In this document: one piece after another, positions 34,717 through 43,839 of the stretch
Position numbering within the stretch: position 1 is the stretch's first letter
Layout: every line of letters begins with the position of its first letter
From: JALOLG01 sp963776935
GTDB lineage: Bacteria > Actinomycetota > Acidimicrobiia > Acidimicrobiales > Ilumatobacteraceae
NCBI GenBank assembly: GCA_963776935.1
Contig: CAVZOP010000002.1
Span: 1,426,001-1,490,000, forward strand
Reading direction: 5' to 3'
DNA: 64,000 nucleotides
The notes under the pieces: generated by a model
The model's database searches: none
The model's input: only the letters and a program-made list of their open reading frames with translations
Told to the model about the DNA's origin: nothing
Translations under genes and position numbers: made by a program

Positions 34717-35939
34717 ATGAGCGAAACCGCGATCCTGGCCCTGGCGGGTGTCGTGTTTCTCTGGGCGATTCTGACGGAACCACTGTCGGCGCTCGACCTC
34801 GAGCGCGCCGTTGGTGTTTCTGGTGGCGGGCTTCCTGCTCGGCAATTCGAGTTGGGGGATCGTCGGTGTCAGCATCGAGAGCAGCACGGTGCACGCTTTG
34901 GCAGAGATCACACTCGCTCTGCTGTTGTTTGCCGACGCGTCCACCGTTCCGATCGCCGCCGCGCGTCGTGACGTCGGATTGATCTCGAGGCTGTTGGGCA
35001 TCGGTCTGCCCTTGTCGATCCTCGCCGGGAGCGCGTTGGCGCTCCTCCTCTACCCGAGCATTCCGCTTGCCCTCGCCGTTCTCGTCGGCGCCTCCCTGGC
35101 ACCGACCGACGCCGCCCTCGAGCGCGTCGGTCATCGGCGACGAGCGTCTGCCCGCCCGGGTCAGGCGGGTGCTGAACGTCGAGAGCGGGCTCAACGACGG
35201 CATCGCCACTCCGGTGGTGACGGTGAGCATCGCAGCATCGGCAACGGCGCTCGGGATCATCGGACACGACGAGAGTGACGGGCCCGGGGCCGTCGGAGAG
35301 ATCGCGATCGGACTCGGCGTGGGAATCGGGGCCGGACTCGTCGGCGGCCTTCTGATCCGTGTCGCCTACCAGCGACACTGGACGCACGCCGGCTCGAGAC
35401 AGTTCGCCACGCTTGCCTTGGCGCTCATCTCGTTCCTGACCGCCGCCGAAGTGGGTGGCAACGCGTTCGTCGCCGCGTTCATCGGCGGGTTGGTGTACGG
35501 CACGACCGCACGCGACGATGCGAGCGAGAGCATCGAGCTCACCGAGCTCATCGGAAGCCTGCTTTCGCTGGCCCTGTGGTTCATCTTCGGTGCTGGTCTC
35601 GTGCTCCCCGTGTTCCTTAATCTCGACGGCAAGACCGCGCTCTACGCAGTCCTCAGCCTCACGGTGGTGAGGCTGGTGCCGGTCGCGATCTCGCTCATCG
35701 GGGCAGGTCAGGACAGGGCGACCGTCGCCTTCGTCGGCTGGTTCGGACCCAGGGGATTGGCGTCGGTCGTGTTCGCGTTGCTCGCCGTCGAGGAGCTCGG
35801 CGTCGCCAACCCAGAGGTGCGCTCCGTCGTGAACGTGATCGCGGCGACGATCATGCTCAGCATCGTCGCCCACGGCATCACCGCCAGACCCCTGGCACGG
35901 CGCTTTGTCACGGCGCGGTCAGCCGACGCTCGCGGCTGA
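34717..35939 (+). CDS. Na+/H+ antiporter (CPA1 family), two frame breaks
   Basis: One cation:proton antiporter is spread over three frames. It starts MSETAILALAGVVFLWAILTE (34717); PLVFLVAGFLLGNSSWG to ASLAPTDAALER follows in a second frame; VIGDERLPARVRRVLNVESGLNDG to the stop at 35939 follows in a third. The hallmark TDAAL and LNVESGLNDGIATP segments are present, with about 12 membrane helices in total. Both junctions (34803-34812 and 35117-35127, each around GAGCGCG) become continuous if one GC is restored: ERAPLVFLV and ERASVIGDE. It should exchange Na+ or K+ for H+. I treat it as one intact gene with sequence errors, but true decay is possible. Confidence 0.8.
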
Positions 35940-36004
35940 TCCGCAAGGCCTTGGCCCGTCGGCAGCCCAGCTCGCAGCCCACCTCGCGCCGGGCGTGCCC
36001 GTCG

Positions 36005-36943
36005 CTAGAAAGCAGTGGTCCAGTCACCCTTCATGCTGATCACCGTCCAGCCGTCGGCGGCGGCTCGTTCGAGCGCCTGGTCGGCGCCGGAGGTGTACTC
36101 GAACTCGCGCTCAGCATCGTCGTGCAGGACGAGCAGGCGCAGCGTGGGTTTGTCGGGATGCTGGGCGAACTCCAGCATCTGGATGTCGCCGTTCGAGTTC
36201 CCGGCGGCGAGCAGAGGCCGTCGTCCGGTGCGGCTCCAGATGCGGATTGGCTTCTCCGGGCCGTCATCCAGATAATCGGCCTCGGCCTTGCGGGTGATCG
36301 TGCTACCCCGCTCGTCGCTGGTGTAGGCGTAGCCGATGCCGCTGCCGATCACACGCTCACGGGAGATGCCATACACGTCCTCGCTGATCGCCCGCATGAA
36401 GTCGCGACCACCGCCGGAGGCGATGTAGTTCGAGAAGCCATTCGCGTCCAGGTAGCGGAGCAGCTCGACCATCGGTGCGTAGGCACATTGCAGGTAGCCG
36501 AGACCGAGCGTCGGATGTTGCGCGCTGCGAAGGAACCCGTCCGCCAGCACCTCGAACTCCTCGACGCTGATCCCGCCATGGGCGGCCAGAACGCCGGCTG
36601 CCATGGTGCGCGCCTTGGTGTCGTCGCCGGCGTAGTGCTCGGTCATCGCCGCGCCGAACCAGCCGAAGTCGCGCTCGTGGGCGGCTTTCCACGGCTGCCG
36701 CTCGCGCAACTCGGGGTCCGCCTTCGCCATCTCCGCCAGGCGTCGAAGAATGAAGTCGAGCTGGATCGGCATCGGCTTCTCGCACCACAACGTGCCGTCA
36801 TTGTCGAACACGGCCACACGATCCTCGACCGGCACCGCGACCGACCCGTCCTCACCGCAGACGCGCTCGACGAACGCAACGATCGCCAGCTTGGTCACTC
36901 CGTCGTTCCAGCTCGACAGCAACTCGGTGCGCATGCGGGACAT
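36005..36943 (-). CDS. HAD-family phosphatase
   Basis: This is a 312-residue haloacid-dehalogenase-superfamily hydrolase. Motif I VFDNDGTLWCEKPM carries the Asp nucleophile. Motif II (IASGGGRDFMRAI) and the C-terminal motif (RRPLLAAGNSNGDIQML) follow in order. The length and the N-D-G-T variant resemble phosphoserine-phosphatase-like and acid-phosphatase HADs; substrate unknown. No signal peptide. Starts near MSRMRTELLS; further upstream ATG/GTG codons exist but add unconvincing sequence. Convergent with the antiporter. Confidence 0.85.
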   Translation of the reverse strand: MSRMRTELLSSWNDGVTKLAIVAFVERVCGEDGSVAVPVEDRVAVFDNDGTLWCEKPMPIQLDFILRRLAEMAKADPELRERQPWKAAHERDFGWFGAAMTEHYAGDDTKARTMAAGVLAAHGGISVEEFEVLADGFLRSAQHPTLGLGYLQCAYAPMVELLRYLDANGFSNYIASGGGRDFMRAISEDVYGISRERVIGSGIGYAYTSDERGSTITRKAEADYLDDGPEKPIRIWSRTGRRPLLAAGNSNGDIQMLEFAQHPDKPTLRLLVLHDDAEREFEYTSGADQALERAAADGWTVISMKGDWTTAF

Positions 36944-37099
36944 TCTGACATTCGGGACGACACGCCCTCCGAGACGTGAACCCATGACGACCGGATCGAA
37001 AACTCGAATCCAGCGGTTCGAGGTGAGGTGCTCATCTCTGCGTGGTGACGATCGTCGGTCTGGGCTCACCGCCGCCGCCTGACCCGATCGGACGCGACG

Positions 37100-37342
37100 T
37101 CACACGGCCGGGCGGAGTGGGGGGTTGCTCATCTCGGGGCGGGAGACGATGTAGACCAGCGCGCCGAGCAAGGGCAGCACGATGATCACCAGCGCCCACG
37201 CAGCTTTGGCCGCGCCGCTGTGGTCAGGGCGCCGGAAGTTGTCGATGAACGTGTAGATGACGACGAAACCGACCATCACGAACATGAACAGCATCATGAG
37301 CGACCAGAAGACGCCCAGTAGTGGAAAGTCGTAGGCGAGCAT
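37100..37342 (-). CDS. PLDc_N-type small membrane protein
   Basis: This 80-residue protein, MLAYDFPLLGVFWSLMMLF, has two membrane helices (about 8-32 and 45-67) and a polar tail. It is clearly paralogous to residues 1-70 of the 13249-13644 protein, including the MLAYD start, but has no SHOCT motif. A GGGAGA site precedes the ATG. Function unknown. Confidence 0.8.
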   Translation of the reverse strand: MLAYDFPLLGVFWSLMMLFMFVMVGFVVIYTFIDNFRRPDHSGAAKAAWALVIIVLPLLGALVYIVSRPEMSNPPLRPAV

Positions 37343-37472
37343 CGCATTCTCCCTGGTAGGCGGAACGGATCGAAGGCACTGAGTTTGCTACCAATCCCCG
37401 TCCGTGTGGGGGACCCATCGCGCGGTCGGCGCACCGGTCCTGTCGAGCCGAGTGCCCGGTGGTTGTCGCGGC

Positions 37473-38072
37473 TCAGTTGACGAGTGTCGCGACGGCGCCG
37501 CCGAGCAGCAGTCCGGCGCCGAGTCCGGCGGTGACGTCGAGCGGGTTGTGAGCGCCGACGTACACCCGGCCGACCATCACCAGCACGGTGAGGATGATTG
37601 GAACCCACCACCATGTGGACGGCAGGTTGGCGGCGACGACGCATCCGACGCCGGCGACGAGGATGACGTGCCCGGACGGGAAGCTGGGCCCGGAAGATGG
37701 GACGTCGCCGCCACGCAATCGTGCGTCGACCTGGCTGGTCCCAGGTCGCTGACGGACCGTGAGGTAGTCGGCCATCTCCTTGCGGACGACTCGCTCGACG
37801 ACGAGTTTGAGGACCATGGTGAGCACCACGCCGATGGCGACGACCAGATCACCGTCGACGAGCGCGACCAGCAGGCCGGCAGCTGTACCGACCACGAGGT
37901 TGCCGAGCTGCATCGGCAACCAGAGGAACGGGTACAGCGGATCGGGAAGTCCGTTGACGGCGTGGAACACGCGTGCCTCGGCAGGGCTGATCGACGGGTG
38001 GCGGGCAGCGGCGACGGACAACGACACGATCACGAGACCGACGCCGGCGACGATGAGCCACCACAGGTTCAT
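37473..38072 (-). CDS. PAP2-family membrane phosphatase
   Basis: This is a 199-residue phosphatase with six helices and the full PAP2 signature: KEMADYLTVRQRP (K-x7-RP), PSFPSGH, and GRVYVGAHNPLDV (R-x5-H-x3-D). It should dephosphorylate a lipid phosphate such as undecaprenyl or phosphatidic acid phosphate, facing outside. Its ATG overlaps the stop of the kinase-like gene by 3 bases (ATGA), so the two are co-translated. Confidence 0.88.
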   Translation of the reverse strand: MNLWWLIVAGVGLVIVSLSVAAARHPSISPAEARVFHAVNGLPDPLYPFLWLPMQLGNLVVGTAAGLLVALVDGDLVVAIGVVLTMVLKLVVERVVRKEMADYLTVRQRPGTSQVDARLRGGDVPSSGPSFPSGHVILVAGVGCVVAANLPSTWWWVPIILTVLVMVGRVYVGAHNPLDVTAGLGAGLLLGGAVATLVN

Positions 38073-39520
38073 GGCGTGGTGGCGGCGATCGCGTCGGTCA
38101 GCCGGTTGCGGAGGTCGTCGAGGAGGCCACGGCGGGCCTTGAGCGCCGTCCGCGTCGCCCCACTGAGGGCCCACCCGTGCAGCCGGTCGCGGGCGTGGGC
38201 CAGTGTCGCGCGGTCGACCGAGGCCGCGGCGTGGGCGACCGCTCGTTCCGCTCCGACGTAGACGCTCGACGATGCCATCAGTTCGGCGACGTCAGTGGCG
38301 AGCAACAAGTCGGAGGCGGCGACCTCGCTGAAGCCGAAATCGATGAGCCAGGCGTGACCGTCGTCGTCGAGGAAGGTGTTCGCCAGGCGCAGGTCGCGAT
38401 GCGCGACACGGTGATCGCGCAGTTGACCGACGAGCTCCCAGATGGCCGCCAACACGGCGTCGGAGACCTCGCTCGGATCGAGGCGATCGAGGGACTTGCC
38501 CTCGATCGCCTCGTAGGCCAAGACGTAACCATTCGGGTGTGCCGTCGCGAACGCCCGCAACGCGGGCGTTCGCACTCCCAGTGCGGAAGCAGTCAGGGCG
38601 ACGAACGCCTCGTGCTCGACGCTGCGCCGGAGCGAGCTGAACGGCTTCTCGTCTCCGAAGTTGTGGGGCAGGAGGCCGCGATACACGCGGAACAACCTGT
38701 CGGCACTGCGCTCGTCGGCGCCGAGCGCCTTGACGAACAGCTTGGTGCCGTCGGCGCCGACACCGAAGTACGGCGTCGACCCGCGGGCATCGACCGCGGC
38801 GCGGTCGAGTCGCTGCACGGGCAGCCCGACGGCATCGAGCCCGTCGATCACCGCCTGCACGGTCGGGCGACGTGACGGTGCCCCGCCGACGACGAGGACC
38901 ACCGCCCCGCAGACCCATCCGACGACCCATGCGAGGACCGACTCGAACGACACCGGCGCCTGGATGAACGCCGTGACCACGAGCCCGACGATCAGGGTCC
39001 AGCCGGCCCGACGCGCCCGCCGGCCGAGCCACGGTGCTGCGGCCGTGAGAATCGCGGCGACCGCGGCGATGCCCGCCGTCGAGACGTGTCCCTCCGTCGT
39101 CAGCAGACCCAGATCCGCGTCCACCGAGACGAGATCACGCCCTTCATCGGTCTCGACCAGAGCGTCGAGCCAACCGAAGATCACCACGGCCGCCAGGCCG
39201 GCCAGCGCAACGGTGAGCAGCATTCGCCACCGACGCCGGTACAGGATCAACACCAGCCCGCCTCCCAGCACGATCACGGCCAGGATTCGCGTACCGATCA
39301 CGATGACGCCGACAATCCATTGCGGAACGGCGTCGAGTCCTCGCAGCAGATCCGACGCGAACGCGACGAGTGTGTCCCCGAACAACCACTCGACAACGAG
39401 CAACAGCAGCAGCACGGCCGCAGCGACGACAAGCCGAAGGATGTCCGCCGGCGAGCGCTGAATCGGCAGGCTCGCGCCATCGCCGCCGGATACGCCGGTC
39501 GTCTCGAGGCGAGTCTCCAA
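38069..39520 (-). CDS. Membrane protein with intact protein-kinase-like domain
   Basis: This is a 483-residue protein. About six N-terminal membrane helices (residues 25-215) are followed by a kinase fold: KLFVKALGADERSADRLFR, SVEHEAFVALTASALGV, VAHRDLRLANTFLDDDGHAW and LIDFGFSEVA. Catalytic HRD, Asn and DFG are all present. It is paralogous to the first 440 residues of the 3356-5734 protein, which has lost these residues and gained a flippase domain. It may phosphorylate a lipid-linked or small-molecule substrate for the coupled PAP2 phosphatase; that is inference. A half-palindrome GGGTGA lies at 39540-39545. Confidence 0.82.
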   Translation of the reverse strand: METRLETTGVSGGDGASLPIQRSPADILRLVVAAAVLLLLLVVEWLFGDTLVAFASDLLRGLDAVPQWIVGVIVIGTRILAVIVLGGGLVLILYRRRWRMLLTVALAGLAAVVIFGWLDALVETDEGRDLVSVDADLGLLTTEGHVSTAGIAAVAAILTAAAPWLGRRARRAGWTLIVGLVVTAFIQAPVSFESVLAWVVGWVCGAVVLVVGGAPSRRPTVQAVIDGLDAVGLPVQRLDRAAVDARGSTPYFGVGADGTKLFVKALGADERSADRLFRVYRGLLPHNFGDEKPFSSLRRSVEHEAFVALTASALGVRTPALRAFATAHPNGYVLAYEAIEGKSLDRLDPSEVSDAVLAAIWELVGQLRDHRVAHRDLRLANTFLDDDGHAWLIDFGFSEVAASDLLLATDVAELMASSSVYVGAERAVAHAAASVDRATLAHARDRLHGWALSGATRTALKARRGLLDDLRNRLTDAIAATTP

Positions 39521-39754
39521 CGGGAGGGCTCCTTACGCAGGGTGACGAGGCAACGGTGAGTGCGGGTGCCTTCGGCCGATCCCCCACATGCCGATCCTCC
39601 GCATGCCGGACTCGACCGGACTCACTCGCTGTACACCTTGGCCTCTTTCGAAATTGGCAGACCAACCGCCACTCTAGGAAACTCAGACGGCAGGCGATTT
39701 CGCGAGCAACCTTCGACGAGCGCCTGACCGTCGCCAACCACGACAAGGAGACTT

Positions 39755-40516
39755 GTGTCAGGCCCCGAGATCTCGCTTCAGCTGTACAGCGTCAGGGACC
39801 GTCTGAAGACGGATCGGCGCGCCACCCTCGACGCCGTTCGGCTGATCGGTTTCCGCAACGTCGAGTTGTTCGATTTCATCGACGAGGAGGACGAGTACGC
39901 ACGTCTCCTACCGGACGTCGGTCTCTCGGCTCCGACGGCTCACGCGTTCCTCGTCGACCCCGACCGCGTGACCCACGAACCCGGTCGGATCTTCGACGCC
40001 GCCAATCGCCTCGGCGTGAAGACCGTCATCGACCCGTTTGTCGCGCCGGCGCGATGGACGGAGCGCGACGAGATCGCGATGACGGCGGACCGCCTGAACG
40101 AGCTCGTCCCGCAGGCCGCGGCGCACGGCCTCACGCTCGGCTATCACAACCATGCCCACGAGCTCGAGCCACGCATCGATGGAAAGCATGCGCTCGAAGT
40201 GTTCGCCGACTTGCTGGCCCCCGAGATCGGGCTCGAGGTGGACCTCTACTGGGCAGCTGCCGGTGGTGCGGAACTCGTGCCGCTCCTGCAGCGCCTGGGT
40301 CAACGGGTGCGGTTCCTGCACGTGAAGGACGGAGCGCTGCCTGGCACGATCGAGGATCAGGTGCCGGCAGGCCAGGGCGTCGTCGCACTCGACGCGGCGC
40401 TCGAGGCTGCGTCAGGCGCTGAGCTGGCGGTCGTGGAGTTCGACGCGTTCCGCGGCGACATCCTCCAGGGCATCGCCGACAGCTTCAGCTACCTCACATC
40501 GAAGGGGCTTCGATGA
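39755..40516 (+). CDS. Sugar phosphate isomerase/epimerase (xylose-isomerase-like TIM barrel)
   Basis: This is a 253-residue AP-endonuclease-2-type TIM barrel from a GTG with AAGGAG upstream. It has ISLQLYSVRDRLKTDRRATLD, GFRNVELFDFI, LGYHNHAHELE and EIGLEVDLYWAA, with metal-binding His, Glu and Asp. Reading RFLHVKDGALPG and VVEFDAF near the end fits inosose-isomerase or hydroxypyruvate-isomerase-like members. It overlaps the following oxidoreductase by 4 bases, a common pairing for sugar or inositol catabolism. Confidence 0.88.
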   Translation: MSGPEISLQLYSVRDRLKTDRRATLDAVRLIGFRNVELFDFIDEEDEYARLLPDVGLSAPTAHAFLVDPDRVTHEPGRIFDAANRLGVKTVIDPFVAPARWTERDEIAMTADRLNELVPQAAAHGLTLGYHNHAHELEPRIDGKHALEVFADLLAPEIGLEVDLYWAAAGGAELVPLLQRLGQRVRFLHVKDGALPGTIEDQVPAGQGVVALDAALEAASGAELAVVEFDAFRGDILQGIADSFSYLTSKGLR

Positions 40517-41667
40517 TCGAGCACGCGGCTGACGCCGTCGGCGTGGGAGTGATCGGTGCCGGCGCGATCAGTGATCAATACCTCACCGCGCTCGTCCAGT
40601 TCCCCGACGTGAGAGTCGTCATGGTCAGCGACCTCGATGTCCCGCGCGCCGAGGCGCAGGCCGACAAGTACGGCGTCCCCAAGTTCGGCACCACGGATCA
40701 ACTACTGGCCGACACCGAAGTCGAGATCGTCGTCAACTTGACGGTCCCGGCGGCGCACGCCTCCGTGTCGTCGCAAGCGCTGCGGGCCGGAAAGCACGTG
40801 TGGAGCGAGAAACCCCTCAGCGTCGACCGTGAAAGTGGTCGCGCCCTCCTCGAGGACGCCGAGGCGGCAGGCAGGCTGCTGGCCGTGGCACCCGACACGA
40901 TCATGGGCGCCGGAGTGCAGACCGCCAAGCGCGCCATCGACCGTGGCGACATCGGCGTTCCGTTGAGCGTCACCGCCCTGTTCCAGTTCAGAGGGCCCGA
41001 CTCCTTCCACCCCAACCCGGGCTTCCTCTTCCAGCCCGGCGCCGGCCCGCTGTTCGACATCGGTCCCTACTACCTGACCACCTTTGCGTACATCTTCGGG
41101 TCGATCGCCGACGTCGCCGCCATGGGCCAGCGAGCGCGGGACGTACGACGGTGCGAGGTCGGCCCACTGTCCGGTCTCGAGTTCCCCGTCGATGTGCCGA
41201 CCGAGGTGAGGTCGCTGTTGCGATTCGAGTCCGGCGCGACCGGGCACCTGTTGCTGAGCTGGGACTCGCCGTTCCGGCGGATGGGCTTCCTCGAGGTCAC
41301 CGGCACCGAGGGCACGATCGCGCTCCCCGACCCGAACCGCTTCGACGGCGACTCGCGCATCATCCACGTCTCCGACGACGAGTGGACCGTGCTGCCCGAG
41401 CAGGGAGTGGCGGCCGGGCGGGGAACCGGCGTCGTGGAGCTCGCCCGGGCATGCCGCCAGGGTCGCCCACCACTGTTCGACGGCCGCCTCGCCTACCACG
41501 TCCTCGACGCCATGACCTCGCTGCAGGAATCCGTCGAGAACAGGGAGTTCGTGCCCGTCACGAGCACGACCCCGAGCGTGGCCACACTGCCCGAGGACTG
41601 GAACCCGTACGAGTCCACGCTGAGCCTGGCCGTGGGCGGTGAGCGCGCCGATCGTCGGCACGGGTGA
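40513..41667 (+). CDS. Gfo/Idh/MocA-family oxidoreductase
   Basis: This is a 384-residue NAD(P)-dependent oxidoreductase. N-terminal Rossmann fold GVIGAGAISDQYLTAL; the catalytic EKPLSVD motif (VWSEKPLSV); GPLFDIGPYYLTTFAYIFG; and a C-terminal beta-sheet domain with LLRFESGATGHLLLSWD. It probably oxidises a sugar or inositol made or used by the coupled isomerase. Substrate not determined. Confidence 0.9.
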   Translation: MIEHAADAVGVGVIGAGAISDQYLTALVQFPDVRVVMVSDLDVPRAEAQADKYGVPKFGTTDQLLADTEVEIVVNLTVPAAHASVSSQALRAGKHVWSEKPLSVDRESGRALLEDAEAAGRLLAVAPDTIMGAGVQTAKRAIDRGDIGVPLSVTALFQFRGPDSFHPNPGFLFQPGAGPLFDIGPYYLTTFAYIFGSIADVAAMGQRARDVRRCEVGPLSGLEFPVDVPTEVRSLLRFESGATGHLLLSWDSPFRRMGFLEVTGTEGTIALPDPNRFDGDSRIIHVSDDEWTVLPEQGVAAGRGTGVVELARACRQGRPPLFDGRLAYHVLDAMTSLQESVENREFVPVTSTTPSVATLPEDWNPYESTLSLAVGGERADRRHG

Positions 41668-41808
41668 CGATCCCAACTCACTCGCGGCGTGTTCCGACGC
41701 GGTCACCATCGCAACGTCCCATGCTCGTGACGGGCGTGGTCTTGCATGCTCTCAACTACGCGCCGGGAAGGCATGGCCAACCACCGATCTGGACGCGTGG
41801 GCAGGGAC
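41668..41808. other. Convergent intergenic gap
   Basis: 140 bases between the oxidoreductase and the MFS gene. I see no gene or clear hairpin here. Confidence 0.5.
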
Positions 41809-43134
41809 TCATTCGACTCCTGCCAGGACTGGACATGCGCAGCGTTCGCTGCACCGGTGTGTCTCGGCGGTGACGACGCACGTGCACGACAGGCAGCCGC
41901 ACATTGCGCCCACCAGCAACTGGGGCGACTCGGCGACGGTGCGACCGGAGAGGGCGCGGCGGGCGATCACCGCTGCCGGCACGGCCGCCAGGAAGCCCAG
42001 ACTGAGTCCGGCGCGCAGGCCGAGGGCGTCGGCGGCTGCGCCGATCCCGATGAACGCGATGCCGGCGGCGCCTCCTGCGAGGCCCATCACGACCCCGGAC
42101 GCGGCGGCCACCGCGTGGGGAGCGTGCTCCTGTGCGGCGACCACGATCAGCGGACCGGAAGCGCTGACGAGCATGCCGGCACAGAGCGCGGCCGCGAAGA
42201 AGCCGGCGGACCCAGGCTCCAACGCGAGGACGAGCAGCATCAGCGGCGCCGCCGAAAGGAGTGTCCCGAATGCGAGCGGAGCGGGAGCGATGCGGCTGAC
42301 GACCCAGCCGATGGCGAGACCTCCGAGGGCGGCGCCGGCCTGGAAGAGACCGATCGACACGCCGATCGTGGCGGCATCGCCGGCGAGGTCACCGGTCTCG
42401 GTGAGCCACATCGGCAGACCGGCGACGAACGTCGTGGCAGCGAGGCCGGCGAGCCCGGACGCGACAGCGAGGTGACCGACGGGTCCGCGCAAGAGGTCCC
42501 ACGACGCACTCGCCTGCGGGGCGGGGGTCAACGCCGATTCGCCGGGCAGGAACCGCCACAGCACTGCGCCGAGCACCACCCCGGGAATCATCAGAAGCGG
42601 CGTGAACCCGAGCCCGGCGTGAGCCGCGATCAGCAGCACGACGATCGGTCCGGCCGCCATGCCGAGCATGCCTCCGGTGGCGAACAGGCTCATCGCCAGT
42701 TGGGCGCGTTCTGGCAGGACACGCCGCGCCAGCACGGCCGCCGCTGGGTGGAATCCCGCGGACCCGAGTCCTCCGACGAGGATCAGGACCAACACGATCC
42801 ACAGGTGTGGTGCCACGCCGACCAAGGCGAGCATGGCCGAGCTGAGCACGGCGCCGACGCCAGCCACCCGACGTGCTCCGACACGGTCGGCCACTCGTCC
42901 GACGAGCGGCTGCGACAGCGCGGTGCTGGCGGCGATGGATGCCACAAGGGCGCCGGCCTGCATCGAGTTGAGAACGAATCGATCCTTGAGCGTGGGCAAC
43001 AGGGCGCCGATGCTGCCAGATACGAGGTCGACGAAGCTGTGCGACGCGACGAGTGCCACCATCGAGACCGCGGTACCGACGGCAGGCATCGTGAAACTTC
43101 GGGGGCTGGCAAGGAGCGAGCGGGTTGCGAGCAT
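41809..43134 (-). CDS. MFS exporter with Cys-rich C-terminal tail
   Basis: This is a 441-residue 12-helix major-facilitator protein resembling the fosmidomycin-resistance-like branch (DLVSGSIGALLPTLKDRF; LPERAQLAMSLFATGGMLG). The ATG at 43134 has GGAAGG 8 bases upstream. The last 40 residues are Cys-rich (MCGCLSCTCVVTAETHRC, SERCACP), unlike typical MFS proteins and suited to metal binding. It follows copA in a copper-type operon, so copper or another soft metal, or a copper-linked compound, may be the substrate; this is inference. Confidence 0.8.
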   Translation of the reverse strand: MLATRSLLASPRSFTMPAVGTAVSMVALVASHSFVDLVSGSIGALLPTLKDRFVLNSMQAGALVASIAASTALSQPLVGRVADRVGARRVAGVGAVLSSAMLALVGVAPHLWIVLVLILVGGLGSAGFHPAAAVLARRVLPERAQLAMSLFATGGMLGMAAGPIVVLLIAAHAGLGFTPLLMIPGVVLGAVLWRFLPGESALTPAPQASASWDLLRGPVGHLAVASGLAGLAATTFVAGLPMWLTETGDLAGDAATIGVSIGLFQAGAALGGLAIGWVVSRIAPAPLAFGTLLSAAPLMLLVLALEPGSAGFFAAALCAGMLVSASGPLIVVAAQEHAPHAVAAASGVVMGLAGGAAGIAFIGIGAAADALGLRAGLSLGFLAAVPAAVIARRALSGRTVAESPQLLVGAMCGCLSCTCVVTAETHRCSERCACPVLAGVE

Positions 43135-43184
43135 CGTGGTTGTCCTTCCGTGAGGAGACTGTGCGAGCGTCGTACGAACGGCTG

Positions 43185-43838
43185 TCATGCGGCTGTTGTG
43201 GCGCCGTCACGTACTTCGTCGCCCGCGACGACAGCGATCGACTCACGACGTACCTGTGCGATGTCGTCGTCCACGAAGGGTGACGCCGACGCGAGCACCA
43301 GTGCGCCGGCGACCGAGATCGGCACCATGACGAGCATGCTCGCCTTGATGCCAACGGCGTCCGACACGGCGCCGATGACCGGCAGGAAGACGGCGATCCC
43401 GGGCACGGCGAACACCGAGATCGTCAAGAAGGTCGCAGCACGACCGCGCGGTGGCGCCACGAGTGACACGAGGGCGAGGAACGCCGGCGCCAGCGTGCCG
43501 ATGCTCGCTGCGAGCAGGGCGTGGACGGCGACCGCGATCGACACGTGGGGAGCGTGCGCCAGGACAACGATCAGCAGACCATCGATCACGCCCACCGCGG
43601 CCACGAAGCGCAGCAGAAGGCCGGCACTGCGGTCGGCCACGCGTGACACCAACGGCATTGCGACGACCACGCCGACGATCTGCAGTGGCTCGATGCCGGC
43701 GGCAATGATCCCGCGCCTTGCGGCATCGAGCCCGAAGACGTCCTCGTAGACGAGTGACAGCAGCGGAAACACGGGCGCCCCGAGCGTCAGGGTGGACGGC
43801 CGCCACTCATCGCGCAGCCCGCGGACGTAGCTGGCCAC
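43185..43838 (-). CDS. Half-length MFS protein (C-terminal six helices)
   Basis: This is a 217-residue protein that aligns by pattern with the second half of an MFS transporter (STLTLGAPVFPLLSLVYEDV; LVSRVADRSAGLLLRF; LALVSLVAPPRGRAATFLT; AVSDAVGIKASMLV). It has six helices and an acidic tail. It follows copA by one base. There is no N-terminal half nearby, so it is either a truncated transporter or works as a half-size subunit. Confidence 0.7.
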   Translation of the reverse strand: MASYVRGLRDEWRPSTLTLGAPVFPLLSLVYEDVFGLDAARRGIIAAGIEPLQIVGVVVAMPLVSRVADRSAGLLLRFVAAVGVIDGLLIVVLAHAPHVSIAVAVHALLAASIGTLAPAFLALVSLVAPPRGRAATFLTISVFAVPGIAVFLPVIGAVSDAVGIKASMLVMVPISVAGALVLASASPFVDDDIAQVRRESIAVVAGDEVRDGATTAA

Positions 43839-43839
43839 G

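Noticed and set aside
34717..35939. Could the antiporter frame changes be programmed frameshifting?
   Set aside because: No slippery heptamer or following pseudoknot is evident, two shifts are needed, and the same CG-loss repair works here as at other breaks.
41746..43749. Plus-strand open frame of 667 codons over the MFS genes
   Set aside because: Composition is Arg/Gly/Asp noise; the minus-strand MFS genes explain the region fully.
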